Part shown: positions 42,488 through 54,520 of the stretch, piece after piece
Layout: each line of letters begins with the position of its first letter
Position numbering within the stretch: position 1 is the stretch's first letter
DNA from: Xanthostigma xanthostigma
Taxonomy: Eukaryota; Arthropoda; Insecta; Raphidioptera; Raphidiidae
NCBI GenBank assembly: GCA_963575645.1
Contig: OY754475.1
Span: forward strand, 9,610,001 to 9,674,000
Length of the DNA stretch: 64,000 nt
Direction of reading: 5' to 3'
Position numbers and translations under genes: made by a program
The notes under the pieces: model-generated
Seen by the model: only the letters and a program-made list of their open reading frames with translations
What the model was told of the DNA's origin: nothing
Database searches by the model: none

Positions 42488-42560
42488 GTTCTGTAGAATC
42501 TTCTAAGAATTTTCCTGGAGAATGCAATGCAGGTCAAGAAAGGTTCTTCTAGAGGATTCG
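42488..42560. promoter_or_regulatory. heat-shock-element-like cluster in the LTR
   Basis: GTTCTGTAGAATCTTCTAAG-AATTTTCCTGGAGAA (42488-42522) contains alternating TTC and GAA blocks (GAAtcTTC and GAAttTTC are exact nGAAnnTTCn pairs). GGTTCTTCTAGAGGATTC (42542-42559) adds more. They lie 20-90 bp upstream of the TATA box, the position of HSF sites in heat-shock promoters. Function is inferred only. Confidence 0.5.
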
Positions 42561-42578
42561 ATCAGGCGGTATCGAATT

Positions 42579-42585
42579 TATAAAA
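42579..42585 (+). promoter_or_regulatory. TATA box of the solo LTR
   Basis: TATAAAA, 27 bases before a CAGTTAG start-like sequence. GC-rich flanks (ATGCGAGCGG) contrast with the surrounding AT-rich DNA. Confidence 0.6.
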
Positions 42586-43048
42586 TGCGAGCGGATTGCT
42601 GGCGCAGTTAGTTAGTCAGTTAATGTTCGTGAGTTGTGTTGATACAAGTCTGGCGTTGCAACATAAATCATTATACTGTGAAGATAAGTAAACTTTTATG
42701 TGTGCAAACCATTGAGTGAGATTAAATAAATCTGGTTTTACATAAATAACTTTTTGTAAATAATCGTGTAAATATAGTTAATATACAAGTGTTGTTAAGT
42801 GTACTAGATAAACTTTGGTATGTTTGTGTGTTGTAAATATTTTGTGTACATAACTAGGACTTTGTATTCTTTCGTTAATTATTCTTTTATTTTATTAGTC
42901 AGAATTTGCTGTTTTATTTCTGTTAACGTTATTATTACTGTTAAGTTAAAGAAGTACGCTTTCGTTTGTGTGTTAACTGTTTTGTTAAACATATATTATT
43001 GTAAATAAATAATTTCCACCGCGTATTAGAACAGTTTTGTTACAATAT

Positions 43049-43599
43049 TTATCGGACATAGTAAAGTTCTGCGTCGGATTCCATCCGCAAGTTTTCTGCG
43101 AGATCCGGCCAAGGCGAAAGGAAAACGACAGACAGTATAGTTTGAATTAACCATTTCAATTAAATAGCAATTTACAAAATGCAGTCTCACGTTTCCACTT
43201 GGTGAATATTTCATAACTGAATAATGGAATTGGAAAAACCCGGTTCGTATAAGCGTCGTCCGTTTTGTTAACAAAATCGACAGAACTAATATAATTCGGA
43301 TAGGAAACAGACGTTCGTTAAAACCATATACGCCGATCAATTTTACCAGTTACTATCTTTTACCGCTGGTTTCGTTGACGTTAGTGTAGGCCAGGAATGG
43401 AGAACCTTTCTAAATCAACGTGCCAATTTTAAAAAAAAAATTTTTAATGTAACTATGGCGTGTCGACAAGCAGTCAAATAAATTTACTTGTCAAAAAAAT
43501 GAATCAAACATAGATGAAAAGAATTATTACGATAAAATATTGAGTGCTAATAAAATTTTTCCAATTCGTTATTTTTTTTCGACATCTAGCATATTTTTA
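43049..43599. other. unassigned DNA
   Basis: A 104-codon minus frame (43026-43340) has no domain I recognise. No repeat ends. Confidence 0.3.
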
Positions 43600-43908
43600 A
43601 TAGCGGTCCCGCCCGGTTTCACCCGGGTGCAAAAGAACGAATGGGGGAAGGAACATGAGTACGCACGTTCATCTTAGTTTACCGAGATGAATGTTGTGTC
43701 CAAATTTCAAGATGATCGGAGTTACCGTTCAAAAGGTTTTGTCAGACGGACAAATTTTAATTTACATTTTTCATTGATGCCTATTGGTCGTTCCTCGATA
43801 AATGGACTACGCAATAAAAATTTTTTTTTTCGATTAAAGCCAGTAGTTTCTGAGATTAGGGCGTTCAACCAAACAAACAAACTCTTCAGCTTTATATATT
43901 AGTATAGA
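43600..43908 (-). mobile_element. Helentron-like element (family H), copy H3, short form
   Basis: On the minus strand it starts TCTATACTAATATATAAAGC (ending at 43908) and ends CACCCGGGTGAAACCGGGCG-GGACCGCTAT. It is complete at both ends but only about 308 bp, without the tRNA-like insert of H1 and H2. This is the ancestral-size form for comparison. Confidence 0.8.
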
Positions 43909-43970
43909 TAGAAGATAAGTACAAAAAATATAAACAGAAAAAAGTGATGAAAACTGAAAATATTTTATTC

Positions 43971-44340
43971 TACTGTCACGATGTTCGTTAAATCTCTGAA
44001 ACCACTGAAGCGATTTTAATGAAATTTTGTAAATGTGTCTTGTTTGGTTCAACTTACGCTATAGGACAGTTTTTATTAAAAATGTTGTACAAAATTGCGG
44101 TACTTTGTCAAAATAAACTGTTTAAGTAACATATAGCTACATCTCATAAAATTTACTCAAAGCTATTAGCTCAGAAGCAAACAAAAAAACTGTTTTAGTA
44201 CCGAGTAGCGACATCTGATAGAATTCGCTCAAAGCCATTAGTTCAGAAGCAAATCTGGCAGAGTTTGCACAAAACTATCAGTTCAGACGCCGGGTCGCAA
44301 AACGAAATACATTTTGCAGAATTGAAGCCGGAACGAACGG
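43971..44340 (+). mobile_element. Helitron family C, copy 2 (3' end eroded)
   Basis: Matches 62755-63166: AATCTCTGAAACCACTGAAG, GAAATTTTGTAAATGTGTCT, and two to three units of CGACATCTGATAGAATTCGC with TTCAGAAGCAAA. The last part (GAAGCCGGAACGAACGGCTT) is a degraded 3' terminus. Confidence 0.7.
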
Positions 44341-45191
44341 CTTGTCATATTATAATATTCGTATATACCAGGGCACTCGGAGGGTCAAGACTACTCTAAC
44401 GATACCTGGTTTGTCCAAATCGGTTCATCCGTTTCGGCTCTAGAGCGTAACATTCGAACAAACACACATACATAACCTGAAAAACTCGGCACGCCGCAGC
44501 CAAGTAAAAACGGCGGGGCGGGACGTACGACACGCGGTGCGTTGTACGCTCGTCTATGACTTGACTAAAGTTTAGAGAACGGCATTCGATTCGCAATTGT
44601 TTCATGTAACGCAATATGTTGCTCGCAACTCATTAGCATATCGTCTCATAAACTAATCGCCTGTTCATTATTGTGATCGTAACAAAGACGCGCCAGAAAG
44701 AAAATCGTTGTCGAGAAAAGTATATAGGTACTCTAAACAATTCTTTTACCAGCGAGCTCTTTATCTTACGTAAAGTTGGCTCGTTAAATAGGGTGACATT
44801 GATTCAGCAAACTTAAATGCATACGGGGATAGGTATCTTATTGTGATTAAAATGTTGTACAAGTCAGTAGCTCTTAAACTTTTCTATTGTGCGTCTTCCT
44901 AGCAGGCGCGGATCTAGTTTTTTCGGATTCTAGGGGTAGGTTAGTTTAAAAACCTGTAAATTCGGGTTTAAAATTCATTTTTAATAACATCAGAATTGCA
45001 AGTTTGTGACCTAACCAAACGAAAAATAAGTACTATAAAATAATTTAAAAAATTGTCGAATATCGTCAAAAAAAATGTCAAAATTCTGCCAAAAAATAGT
45101 CAAAATTCACCAGAAAAATAGTCACAATTCACCTAGAATATTGTCAAAATTCATCCATGACAATGATCATTATTTATTATAATAACTTTTT
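44341..45191. other. unassigned DNA
   Basis: 44390-44560 has Helitron-like text (TCCAAATCGGTTCATCCG) and a GC-rich patch. 44900-45160 has short repeats of GTCAAAATTCACC-type text. No boundaries. Confidence 0.35.
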
Positions 45192-45340
45192 TTTGACGTG
45201 ATAACGTCTTATAAATTGATGAATCACCAATCTTATAAATTGATAAAACACCGACTGCATGCACGAAAAAGTGTAACGTAACGTTCCTAACGTTCGTAAC
45301 GCGTAAAGCGTAACGTTCCTGTGCGTGCTTTTTATATACA
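45192..45340. repeat. repeat family G, copy 3 (end fragment)
   Basis: TTTTGACGTGATAACGTCTT through GCATGCACGAAAAAGTGTAA matches copy 2's left end, followed by a local expansion of GTAACGTTC units (45277-45318). Confidence 0.75.
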
Positions 45341-45641
45341 AGTGCTCAAAAAATATTAAAACATTTAAAAGTAATCAATTTTTGTGGGCCTTTGACACTT
45401 GGGGGTCCAGGGATAAACCCCTATCAATCCCTATATGTAGATGGTCCGATCCGGCTCATTTCAAATAAGCTTCGTGCGGTGATGGATTCCAACCTGTGGA
45501 CCAAATTTCGTTTAAATCGATTAAGTCGGTCGAGAGTTATCGTTCACATGTATCTCTAAACATTTTCAAAAATGGTGCCATAATTTTGGTTCGATCCCAA
45601 GGTCCCGTCATCCGACTGACGCCAATAGTTTAAGTGCATTT

Positions 45642-45845
45642 TGGGGGAGTTATTTAATAAAACAATTACGAAGTCGTGTCGGTGCGATGGCGTTTTTTTT
45701 TTGCGCAGTGAAAAGAGGAAGGTGTTTGGGAGGAGCTATTTAATAAAACAATTACGAGGTCGTGTCGATCTGATCGCGTTTTTTTTGCGTAGTGAAAAGA
45801 GGAGGGCTTTTGGTGGAGTTCCTTAAAAAACAACCACGGGGTCGT
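45642..45845 (+). repeat. 86-bp tandem repeat, about 2.5 units
   Basis: Units begin near 45642, 45730 and 45816 and share ATTTAATAAAACAATTACGA, GTCGTGTCG and GCGCAGTGAAAAGAGGA. A 61-codon frame reads through two units (…FLRSEKRK…), with no known domain. Confidence 0.8.
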
Positions 45846-46220
45846 GTATAAAAAGTGAGATAGTAATACAGTAATTCTACGCCAGTTTTGCTGATAGGAT
45901 ATTTTGTCGGGGGATGTTTTGTTAGGTAATGAACAGTCGCGAAATCAAGTGCCTTATATGGCAAATACACTAATAATATGGGCGATAGACAGGCGTAATA
46001 CCTATCTTTTATTAAAAAATTGTCGTATCATCGAATAATCGCAGCGTTGTGTTGTAAAGAATGTAAATATACAATTTAAATTACAGCTCCGACGAAAAGC
46101 GCTTCAAAGATTTCACAAACTTTCTACAATTCGACATGAAGTTGAACTTCAGACACAGAGAGGAACAGCCCCTCGTCACAGAACAGCACACGATATAATA
46201 TCATACATGTATGCCGTATC
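45846..46220. other. unassigned DNA
   Basis: No features recognised. Confidence 0.35.
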
Positions 46221-46223
46221 TAA

Positions 46224-46634
46224 AGGCCGCTGCACACGAGGCTAAAAACGCTGCTAGAAACACTGCTTGCTGGCCGGGTATACGAAGCTGGAAATGACGT
46301 CACTGCGGGCTCGCTTGCTAGCTTACAGGTTAGGTTTAAAAATTAGGAAAGCAGCTATTTTCTGGCTAGGTCGGCTCCTAGAAATGAACAAGAACAATCA
46401 CGTGAGCGAAACGCCCACAAACCAACACGGCACCATTCTGCTTAGAGTCAGACAACAGACACGTTTTGTTCTCTGTTTACTGTTACTGTGCGCGCGCTCC
46501 AGATTTATTCACAAAACTAGCTTGAAAAGACGTCTTGTGTGAAGCGAGCACATTAAGAAAAGCAGCGCTAGAAAACTAGTAGAAAAATCTAGTAAGGTAT
46601 CTAGCAGCGTTTCTAGCCTCGTGTGCAGCGGCCT
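46224..46634. mobile_element. PIF/Harbinger-type MITE
   Basis: Inverted ends AGGCCGCTGCACACGAGGCT and AGCCTCGTGTGCAGCGGCCT are perfect over 20 bp and continue as AAAAACGCTGCTAG / CTAGCAGCGTTT. Both sides are flanked by TAA (46221-46223 and 46635-46637), a TWA duplication. At 411 bp it is non-autonomous; a 91-codon frame inside is not recognisable. Confidence 0.87.
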
Positions 46635-46637
46635 TAA

Positions 46638-47249
46638 GGAAAGTTTGGTCTATCCTTCGAGCCCCAACACCCCATCCTCTTTATCAACGCCACGCATCTC
46701 TTCTGAGCCCGACGCAAGAGTTCATTACTCAGGTGTGGATTAGAATCAGCGACACTGGCTAAACTTTTTATCGCCGCTCGTCGTTCGCTTTCATGTCGAC
46801 ATAACCTCAAACTTTTCCAGTTACAAAGTACAAACACGTATCGTCCTAGCGATCGTCAACTCTCTGATTGTGCGACTGTTTTAACGGATCACTTTTATAA
46901 GTAACATTAACTTTAACATTAACTTTTGATTTTTACCTTAAAACCATTAACTTGATACTGTACTGTGCCTTACTATATAAATTGTAACAGCACTTCTGAA
47001 ACAGTGTTGCAAGTCGCATTGAATTAAACCAGTGGTGCGCAAACTGTGGGACACCCCAATTTTTTCGAGGGTGTATTCATTCTTTACCCTCGTTTCTCAT
47101 AGCGTAATAACGTCAAGTAACAAAGCAATGAAATAACAAAGTTCATATTGCTATTTTAGAAACGAGACGTTCAATTGTTTCACTGTAATCAGAGTCGAAA
47201 GACATAACACTTCGTTTACAAACCGAATTTATAACCTCAATAATAAAAA
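46638..47249. other. unassigned DNA with a possible hAT end
   Basis: CAGTGGTGCGCAAACTGTGG at 47030-47049 looks like a hAT 5' terminus (CAGTGGT), but no partner end was found before the next repeat at 47250. Confidence 0.4.
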
Positions 47250-47788
47250 AATCGGCCAAGTGCGAGTCGACCTCGCGCATCGAAGGTTCCGTACAAACTT
47301 ATAGGTATGTAAATAATTCGTCCATCACGGGAATCGAGTCTCGATGATTTTTCCTGCTGGAAAACTGTTCTCCCCATAAATCGACATTGGTCGCGGTCAG
47401 TTTACCAACTAAATTGCAATGACTTCAGATGGATTACCCGAAATTTACTGTATATCGTGGCTATATCCGATAGCCTAGCGGTCGTACCGTATTGTATGTG
47501 AGAGTTCTTATAATATTGTGTTTTAATAAATGTTCGAGTATATACTGCTGTATAAACGCACCGTTAGCGGACGCTTGTTTTGTATTAGAACTGTTACTGT
47601 GTACATATAAAATAAATTGTTTTTCATTATTTGTTGATATATAGCGGCAATAAAAATACACACTCTGTGAAAATTTCAACTCTCTAGCCATTACGGTTCA
47701 TGAGATACAGACCGCTGACGGACGGACGGACAGCGGAGGCTTAGTAATAGGGTCTCGTTGGGCATCCTTCAGGTACGGAACCCTAAAA
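47250..47788 (+). repeat. Lepidopteran interspersed repeat
   Basis: Starts AATCGGCCAAGTGCGAGTCG...GGTTCCGTAC and ends GGTACGGAACCCTAAAA, with GACGGACGGACGGACAGCGG before the end. These motifs are widespread in moth and butterfly genomes. CGAAGGTTCCGTAC and GTACGGAACCCT give inverted ends. I do not know its transposition class with certainty. A 76-codon antisense frame is not a gene. Confidence 0.7.
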
Positions 47789-48195
47789 GATTAGTCAACC
47801 CAGAGATACATTAAATAATAACTTAGTTGCAGAAGATTCGAGTTTGAAACCCGACAGAGACATTGAATAATACATTTTTCTAATAATTAATACAACAAAC
47901 CACTATTTCATAATAAAATAGCAAACAATAGCTATTTATTTGTACACTGAGATTGATTTTGGGTTATTTTTTAAATAGTTTCCATCAAGCGTGTCGGGGC
48001 AGAAAAAAGATTCAGAAGCGCGTATTCCTATAGTGTATATCGAACGGGATTCGAACCTGCAGTCATCTGAGTAGTTAAAAGTGTATACGATACTTTGTGT
48101 GTTCCGGGGGTGGCAAAACGATCTCCATTAACAAGACCCCGAAACGCGTGCGTGTGAGACGTTTAGAAAGTGAGCGATAGAGAAGGAAGAACGAA

Positions 48196-48222
48196 ACGTA
48201 TGTATATATGTATGTATGTAAT
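48196..48222. repeat. (GTAT)n microsatellite
   Basis: GTATGTATATATGTATGTAT repeats. Confidence 0.85.
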
Positions 48223-48380
48223 GTACCTCTAGTTGGTGAGAACTGCGTTACATCTGCCGATGTTCTCAGCGCAATATAGGAAAATGTTGTCAGAGTCGAC
48301 TCGGCAACAAAACTGGTAAAAGATACTTTTTAAAAGTATTTAAATACAAATACCTTTCCTGCATATACTTGTAAATAAAA

Positions 48381-49015
48381 AATTCCAACCAATTGGGCGA
48401 CGGGACCATTCCAACTTCAAAAATGGTGACATTTAATTTTAATAAAGAAAATAAAATTTCTGATATCGCGTGAGGTGACGCGTATAATGGCTAGTATTCA
48501 ATATGCCATGGTTACATACATAATATGTTCCACGCCATGTAAAAATTAATCTAACTAGTTTATTTCTGACAGATCCATAAAACAAAAGAGCGGCTAATTT
48601 TTTTTTATTTTCTAAATATTTCCAAAATTATAAAGTTTAGAAAAAAATGTTTTTAACAAAACTGTCTTGAAAAAATAAATAGAATAATAAGTCGTTATGA
48701 AAAGTATTCCATTATTATATAAAAAACATATAGCATTTTATTTTTTTTATTTATTTATTTAATTCCAAAAATATGTGATATATATATCTCTTCTGCGCAC
48801 GCGCCGATTTTCCCCAAAAACAATAGGGCTTTTCATATTTGCATACCAAATATCCTCCCATTTGGTTTCAATCCGCTCATCCTATTGACCTGTATCGTGT
48901 TCACAAACATACGAAGAGACGCAAAGACTTTTTCCAAAATTTTGTTTTTTTAGACTCTGGGGATTGCAAAACAATAAGATATTGTAAAATTTCGAAATGC
49001 GAATTTTGACCCATT
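48381..49015 (-). repeat. repeat family F, copy 5
   Basis: Reverse orientation. CCAATTGGGCGACGGGACCA at the left; GCGCACGCGCCGATTTTCCC and TTGACCTGTATCGTGTTCAC inside. The right end palindrome is eroded. A small insertion of T-rich DNA (48736-48775) splits it. Confidence 0.7.
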
Positions 49016-50796
49016 TTATGTTTAATTTAGAGATTAAATTCGCACAATGCTGTTCCGATCGCAAGTTTTCGTCTATGATTAAGCCAAGAAATTTATAAAC
49101 GGTCCTTTAGAAAAATCAGTCTGAACTCCCTGGTTTTAACGTAAGTACATTCTATAGGTACATCCCTCTGACTTCAAACTCTACCAAAATCCAAAAGTGT
49201 GAATATTCTGCCCTATTTGATACTGAAGTGCCGCCGTCACTGGTCTTCAGTAAACTCTTTCCTATAACCAACCTAAATATAATTTGAGCGAAGAACAAGA
49301 ATTGTAAGTTATTTTTCTGTTATAGCGGCAGCATGCCATGCGGCCCCCAATATATGGAGAGGATAGTGCGAAAATGAGTGAGAGAGAGAGAGGCAAGGAC
49401 GCGGTGATACTATATTCGTCCCAGCGACCGCACTGTATATATACAGAGAGACAACGACAAAGATACCTCCAAGACTTTTTATGTCCTTTTAAGGATAGGA
49501 CGAGTTGTAAAAGAGTTTTGTAATATCTTGTCATAGTTTTTGTGTAGGGCTCACGACTTCATTTATACAAAATAATAATGTTGGGCACACACATGATAGG
49601 GTTTCGTAGCGTTCGTATGACGTATTTATTTATTTATGGTTGATAAATATCATACCCTAACCTAAAAATGCGTCATTGCAATATGTTAATACTGGATGAT
49701 AGATTATTAATAAAAAAGAAGTCGAGAATCCGTCAGTTATTAAAATCGCTTTGGGGGCTTCCAAAAACCAAGTCGTTTTAACAAATATTGATATGTACAC
49801 TAGCGACATCGAACGGGTTTTTTGAACGTTGGTATTGCCGTGGTTCTTGTCTTCGCAAACTAATAGAAACATGATACCGTATAAAACTCCTGAACTCCTA
49901 CAACTTGTTGATAGTATATCTTGTTCAAAATAATGTTCGTTGAAAATATTTATAAAGTACTACTAACGGGGTTGTAAAGTTATAAAGGAGGGGGGGGGCA
50001 ATATTAACGATTTTAGGATCTTATGCGCACCTAAGAAAAAAAGTTACTTAAGAACTGTCCGATACAAATTCACCAAATTCTTTCATTTGATATCCATGTC
50101 AAAATGGTTGTGGAGAAAAAGGCGATCCGCCATCTTGGGGCGTCTGCCATATTGGATTTAAGCATTGCCATCGGACGTTTTAACACGCAGACTGATACTG
50201 ACTAATAGCCATATTCATCGAACACTATTAAAGATAGAAATTACTAATCTTGAAACAAATTTATTCGTTACAATAAAATTTACTTTCAATTCACCAGCCA
50301 AATTATCAGATAAAATAGCTTGTTGAAGAATAAATACACACTGCACTATACTCCTTGGTATTTTTGTAGAACAATGTGACGTTCACACAAAAATCCGACC
50401 GATGGCGTTAGTCTAAACGTCAAAAAAAGTTTCATTAAAATAATAATGTTCTATCCTTACTCAATTGCACACAAAACTTCCACTAACTTTAATGTTTTAC
50501 AACTATACACTTCACAAAAGGTTAATAAACAACACATAAATAAATTTACAAGCGCAAACTGCAGATATAATAGTTCACGTTTATAGGTTAGGTATTATGA
50601 TCTATGTGGAGGCCATTATTATTTTCTCAGGCGAATATATATTTGTACCCGAGAATTTGTATAGAATAGATTTATACCTGCAGTAAACATAATTATAGAT
50701 GGTGAATTGAATTATCGCTATTTATTCAAAGGAATGAAACAAATGAACCGAATAAATAACTACTCACGTTCGGTGAAGAGAGACAAACATGGCAAA
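49016..50796. other. unassigned DNA, mostly not repeated in the window
   Basis: Features of note: a GA run (49379-49391), a G run (49989-49997) and GATCCGCCATCTTGGGGCG plus TGCCATATTGGA (50124-50155). Frames of 60-90 codons on both strands around 49262-49534 overlap each other and have no domain. No element ends seen. Confidence 0.35.
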
Positions 50797-51263
50797 TCTA
50801 AATATATAAAAGGAAACCGTGACTGACTGACTGATCTATCAACGCACAGCTCAAACCACTGGACGGATTGGACTGAAATTTGGCACACAGATAGTTATAC
50901 TGACATAGGCATTCGCTACGAACGGATTTTTGAAAATTCAATCCCTAAAAGGATGTAACGGGGGTGAATGGAGTAATCATATAAATTCGAAAATGCGCAG
51001 GATTACTCCTGCCAACAAATAAATAAACACGTGTTTCATGCTTTTTCAAAAACAACTCCTTCAGAGGGTGAAAAGAGGAAAACAGTCTAAAAATCAACAT
51101 GGGTATCATTTTCAAGGTTTGTCAGGACGTTGATCACGTGAATGTCATAAATTTTGAAATTTATTGAGGAGGATCTACGTCGAGAAAAGAGTAACTATGC
51201 CAAATAATGGGAATGCATCCGTGTTTTGTCTCAATCACGAGCGAAGCCGCGGGTAACGGCTAG
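50797..51263 (+). mobile_element. non-autonomous Helitron, complete
   Basis: Starts TCTAAATATATAAAAGGAAA and ends GAGCGAAGCCGCGGGTAACG-GCTAG, with GCGAAGCCGCGG forming the 3' hairpin region and CTAG at 51260-51263. A precedes the TC. The CGTGACTGACTGACTGATCT start is common in Lepidopteran Helitrons. At 467 bp it has no RepHel. Confidence 0.85.
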
Positions 51264-51675
51264 AAGTTCCTATATATGAATATAAATAGGAAGCCCTCGC
51301 CGTATACAGGCGCTGCGTCGACGGCTAACGTCATTCCGAAACTTGCACAAGGAGTTTTTAGTTAAATAATTTATGGTTTCGCGAGATAAAATGTGTTAGC
51401 TCTATGTTGGTACGTGTGTGTCGCTAGATACAGCGTTATATTCTCTCGCGTTACCTCCGTTAGCTAGTTAACCCGTTGCATTGCTCTTTGAGACAGATAA
51501 TGCACAAAAAACAACTCTTAACTTACTTGCTTAGACACACAAATCACATCTTGTATACCTTTTTAAAGAATAAACTAGAAGAATGTTTCTTTCCTATTTT
51601 TTTTTTTGAGACGCGAAACAGGATATTTTGATTCGATTTTTTTAAGAACCAAATTTATGCATAGTAATTCTAAAC
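51264..51675. other. unassigned DNA
   Basis: No features recognised. Confidence 0.35.
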
Positions 51676-52200
51676 CAGAGCTTCCCAAACTTTTTGTCTC
51701 GTAGACCACTTGCCATGTTTTTCGGTTTTGGGTAGACCCCCTGCTTATTTGATATTGATTTTTTGCAAATTCATTAATTTCAAATGTATTTTTGACAACC
51801 GGTTTAGTGCTACTCACTTTGAATTTAAATTGATAACGGTAGTGTGAAAAGTTAAGTTTTGTACACTTATTCATTACATTCAAATTAAACTAATCAAATT
51901 AAAATTTACTTTCTGTTACATAAAATTACTAAGCAAAAAATAAATGCGTTTAGTGTGAGGGATGAACCTGATGCTTTAATAATAAATTTTCAACATTTGG
52001 CAACAATTTAGTTATAGATTTAATCTTAAATTTCTTAGGTTAACGATGTCCAGTTTGTTTCTTTTTTTGTTAGGAGATTCACTATCGTTGACCTCCATTT
52101 TCATTTCATGGACCCCCAATTTTTTTTCTCGCTGACATGGACCCCTTGCAAGTTGTCGTAGACCCCTGGGGGTCGATATAGACCACTTTGGGAATCACTG
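51676..52200. mobile_element. hAT-type non-autonomous element
   Basis: Ends CAGAGCTTCCCAAACTTTTT and, reversed, CAGTGATTCCCAAAGTGG, the classic hAT inverted repeat. The 8-bp flanks TTCTAAAC (51668-51675) and TTCTATAA (52201-52208) agree at six of eight positions, a decayed hAT duplication. Subterminal TAGACCACTTGCC / GTAGACCCC text is partly symmetric. No transposase frame in 525 bp. Confidence 0.8.
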
Positions 52201-52208
52201 TTCTATAA

Positions 52209-52743
52209 ACCATAGAGCTGGGTGCGTGGCGGCAGCACCGCCTACTGTTCGCAATTTTTCATGCTCTTATAACATTGTGTCAAACATTTTTCAAATAACT
52301 GTAATAATAATTAAATTAATTAAATTAAATTATCGACATTTTTATACCCAGTTAAGGAGATAATATAGTGTTTAAGTTGTTGCACTGAAAAAAACATATT
52401 GAGTATAATAAATTGGAAAAATGTAAAAAAATATATATTATTCGACTTTTACTTCTACGATGACTATACTAGCGTCGCTAAAGCGGGATTAAGAGCCTTT
52501 GTAACAATTATTATTATTATTTTATTCAACATATTTATTAACGTAAGTTTGTAAGATGAATATTATTTAATTCAACATATTCATTAATTTAAGTTTTTTT
52601 TACATGAACACTACTTCCTAGTTCATACGCTCCGCTGCCATCTTATCTCTGTTTCTTTACATGACCACCAGGGTACCTACACCAGTGGCGGTGTGGCTTT
52701 TTAAGACGTGGTGTTACACTTTGTTATTATTGTTTTAAACCGC
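52209..52743. other. unassigned AT-rich DNA
   Basis: AATTCAACATATTCATTAA-type text occurs twice (52524 and 52570), a local duplication of about 45 bp. Otherwise nothing. Confidence 0.35.
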
Positions 52744-52981
52744 AAAATGAACTAAAAAGTTTAAAATAATTTTATTTCGATTAAAAATAAGTCGTTTTAT
52801 ACGTCCTTATCACAGTCTTTAGTTTTTAAATAAATGCGTGTTACATTTTAATAGCAAGAGAGAAAAAAAAGACGGTGTATTAACACGCTTTTATTTGAAA
52901 ACTTGAGACTGTGATAAGTACGTATAAAACGACTTATTTCTAAACTGAAATAAAATTATTTTTAACTTTTTAGTTCATTTT
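52744..52981. mobile_element. foldback MITE (GAACTAAAAAGT family), copy 2
   Basis: Arms AAATGAACTAAAAAGTTTAA and its complement, extended through AAATAAGTCGTTTTATACG and TATCACAGTCT on both sides. Related to 23636-23861 by the outer 30 bp. Confidence 0.75.
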
Positions 52982-54520
52982 TATCACATATCTATTAATT
53001 AACTATATGAATCATTTGCCTATCTACTAAATGTGCGGTGTGTGAACGCAACAAAGCGTATCAAAAATATATTTGCGTCTCTTTCTTCGATGTAATTCCC
53101 TGATTTCTCCGATGATAGGATTGGTTGATGTACTTGCATTCAATCTGAATAAAGTATCTCTGTTTCAAAAACTTTGTCTTTTTCTATGACGTTAACATGG
53201 GCGTACCCAGCTTTTGGCCCAGGAGGGGGCAAATTAGAAATTTCTTAAGACGGGTCCCCCGTGCTTGTTTTGCCCTCCTGGATACGTCAGTGCTTACGGC
53301 GTAAAAAAAGACAGACGTATATGTTTGCACCCTAATAGTTCGATTGAGATTTTATTCTTATGCTCAGTATAGAATAAAAGTATAAGATTTTTATTAACAA
53401 CTAATAAAAGCTTGTTTAAAAAAATGTTTTTTCATTTATTTATTTCCATAAGAAAGAATAGTAGAATTTTAAATCGAGCTTGCTAGAAAAATACTTAATC
53501 AATTGCAACGACACTTTTTTGAACTGCATATGATTTCTCAAAATTTTTTCAAGGAACCTTAACCTCCTTCAATCCGCCTTACTCCAAATTAACTCAATTA
53601 TTCCATAATGTTCATTACAATACCTTACCGGAACGTTTCATGGTGGAAGAAACGGGACATTTAAGGTGGAGGTGCCGGGATAGAAATATAATGGATCACG
53701 GCCAAGTCCGGAAACCCAGATTTTTCAGAACTGATTATTTTTTAATACCGTGAACCAATTAAAAAAAAAGTTATCAGTGCTCCCAACTGAATAACTGTAA
53801 AAATAAATATTATTGAAGAGGCATTGTCGATGCCTTTAAATTTTATTGAATAAGATAAAGAATACAATTAAAATTTGAAAAAATAAAAAGCGACATTTCG
53901 TCTGTCACATAAATCCCTGATAACGTTCCATCGAATGTTCGATTTGATTCGCGAGGTATCGTATTATTTGTTGAATTGCCAATTGTCACTTTGTTAAGAT
54001 TAACGTTATCGTTCGTTTTTCAGAATCCGCACACAAAAAAAAAAACTCGATGCTAGCGACGGAGCCGCGTGGTGATAAAAGGGGATCCCCGGGAAGAATA
54101 AAACCGCGTCATACAAATCTGTGAACATGGATACAAACATCTACAGTTCGGATGATTCAACATGCATAAAATGCTAAGCAACGTGTTACATAACATATTG
54201 TATAGCAAAGTTAGTTCATTAAAGGGTTAGAGTGCCCGTCGGCAAAAATTTTACTGACAAATATTCTCCCCAAACTTTGTATATGCAGGTTTCATTAGGT
54301 CTAGTCTGATACCTATTTCCTCTATGAATTTTTTTGATTTTGGGACGTTTTCCCTCTAAATTTTCCAAAAGATGTCGTTTTGACGACATGTAAAAATTTA
54401 TAGATACTGTTTATTTTTTTAAATGGATAGCTTAAAAACTTCAACCAAAACGCTAAATAATGTTCTCTGACAAATAACATGAATCATAACATCAGGTGTC
54501 AGACATTTTAAATAGTTCAT
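52982..54520. other. unassigned DNA with a small foldback scrap
   Basis: 53205-53294 has GGGCGTACCCAG...GGAGGGGGCA and its rough complement TGCCCTCCTGGATACGTCAG, a short inverted pair typical of hAT-like debris. No coding exon recognised in the remainder. Confidence 0.35.

Larger units (their letters stand above)
42471..43044 (+). mobile_element. solo LTR of an LTR retrotransposon
   Basis: Starts TGTTGGGACC and ends GTTTTGTTACA, the TG...CA rule, with ATAT on both sides (42467-42470 and 43045-43048) as a 4-bp target duplication. It contains a TATA box (42579-42585), a likely start near CAGTTAG (about 42606) and an AATAAA signal (43004-43009) in the right order for U3-R-U5. No gag/pol and no primer-binding site follow, so recombination has left one LTR. 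BEL or Ty3/gypsy origin cannot be decided. Confidence 0.7.
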
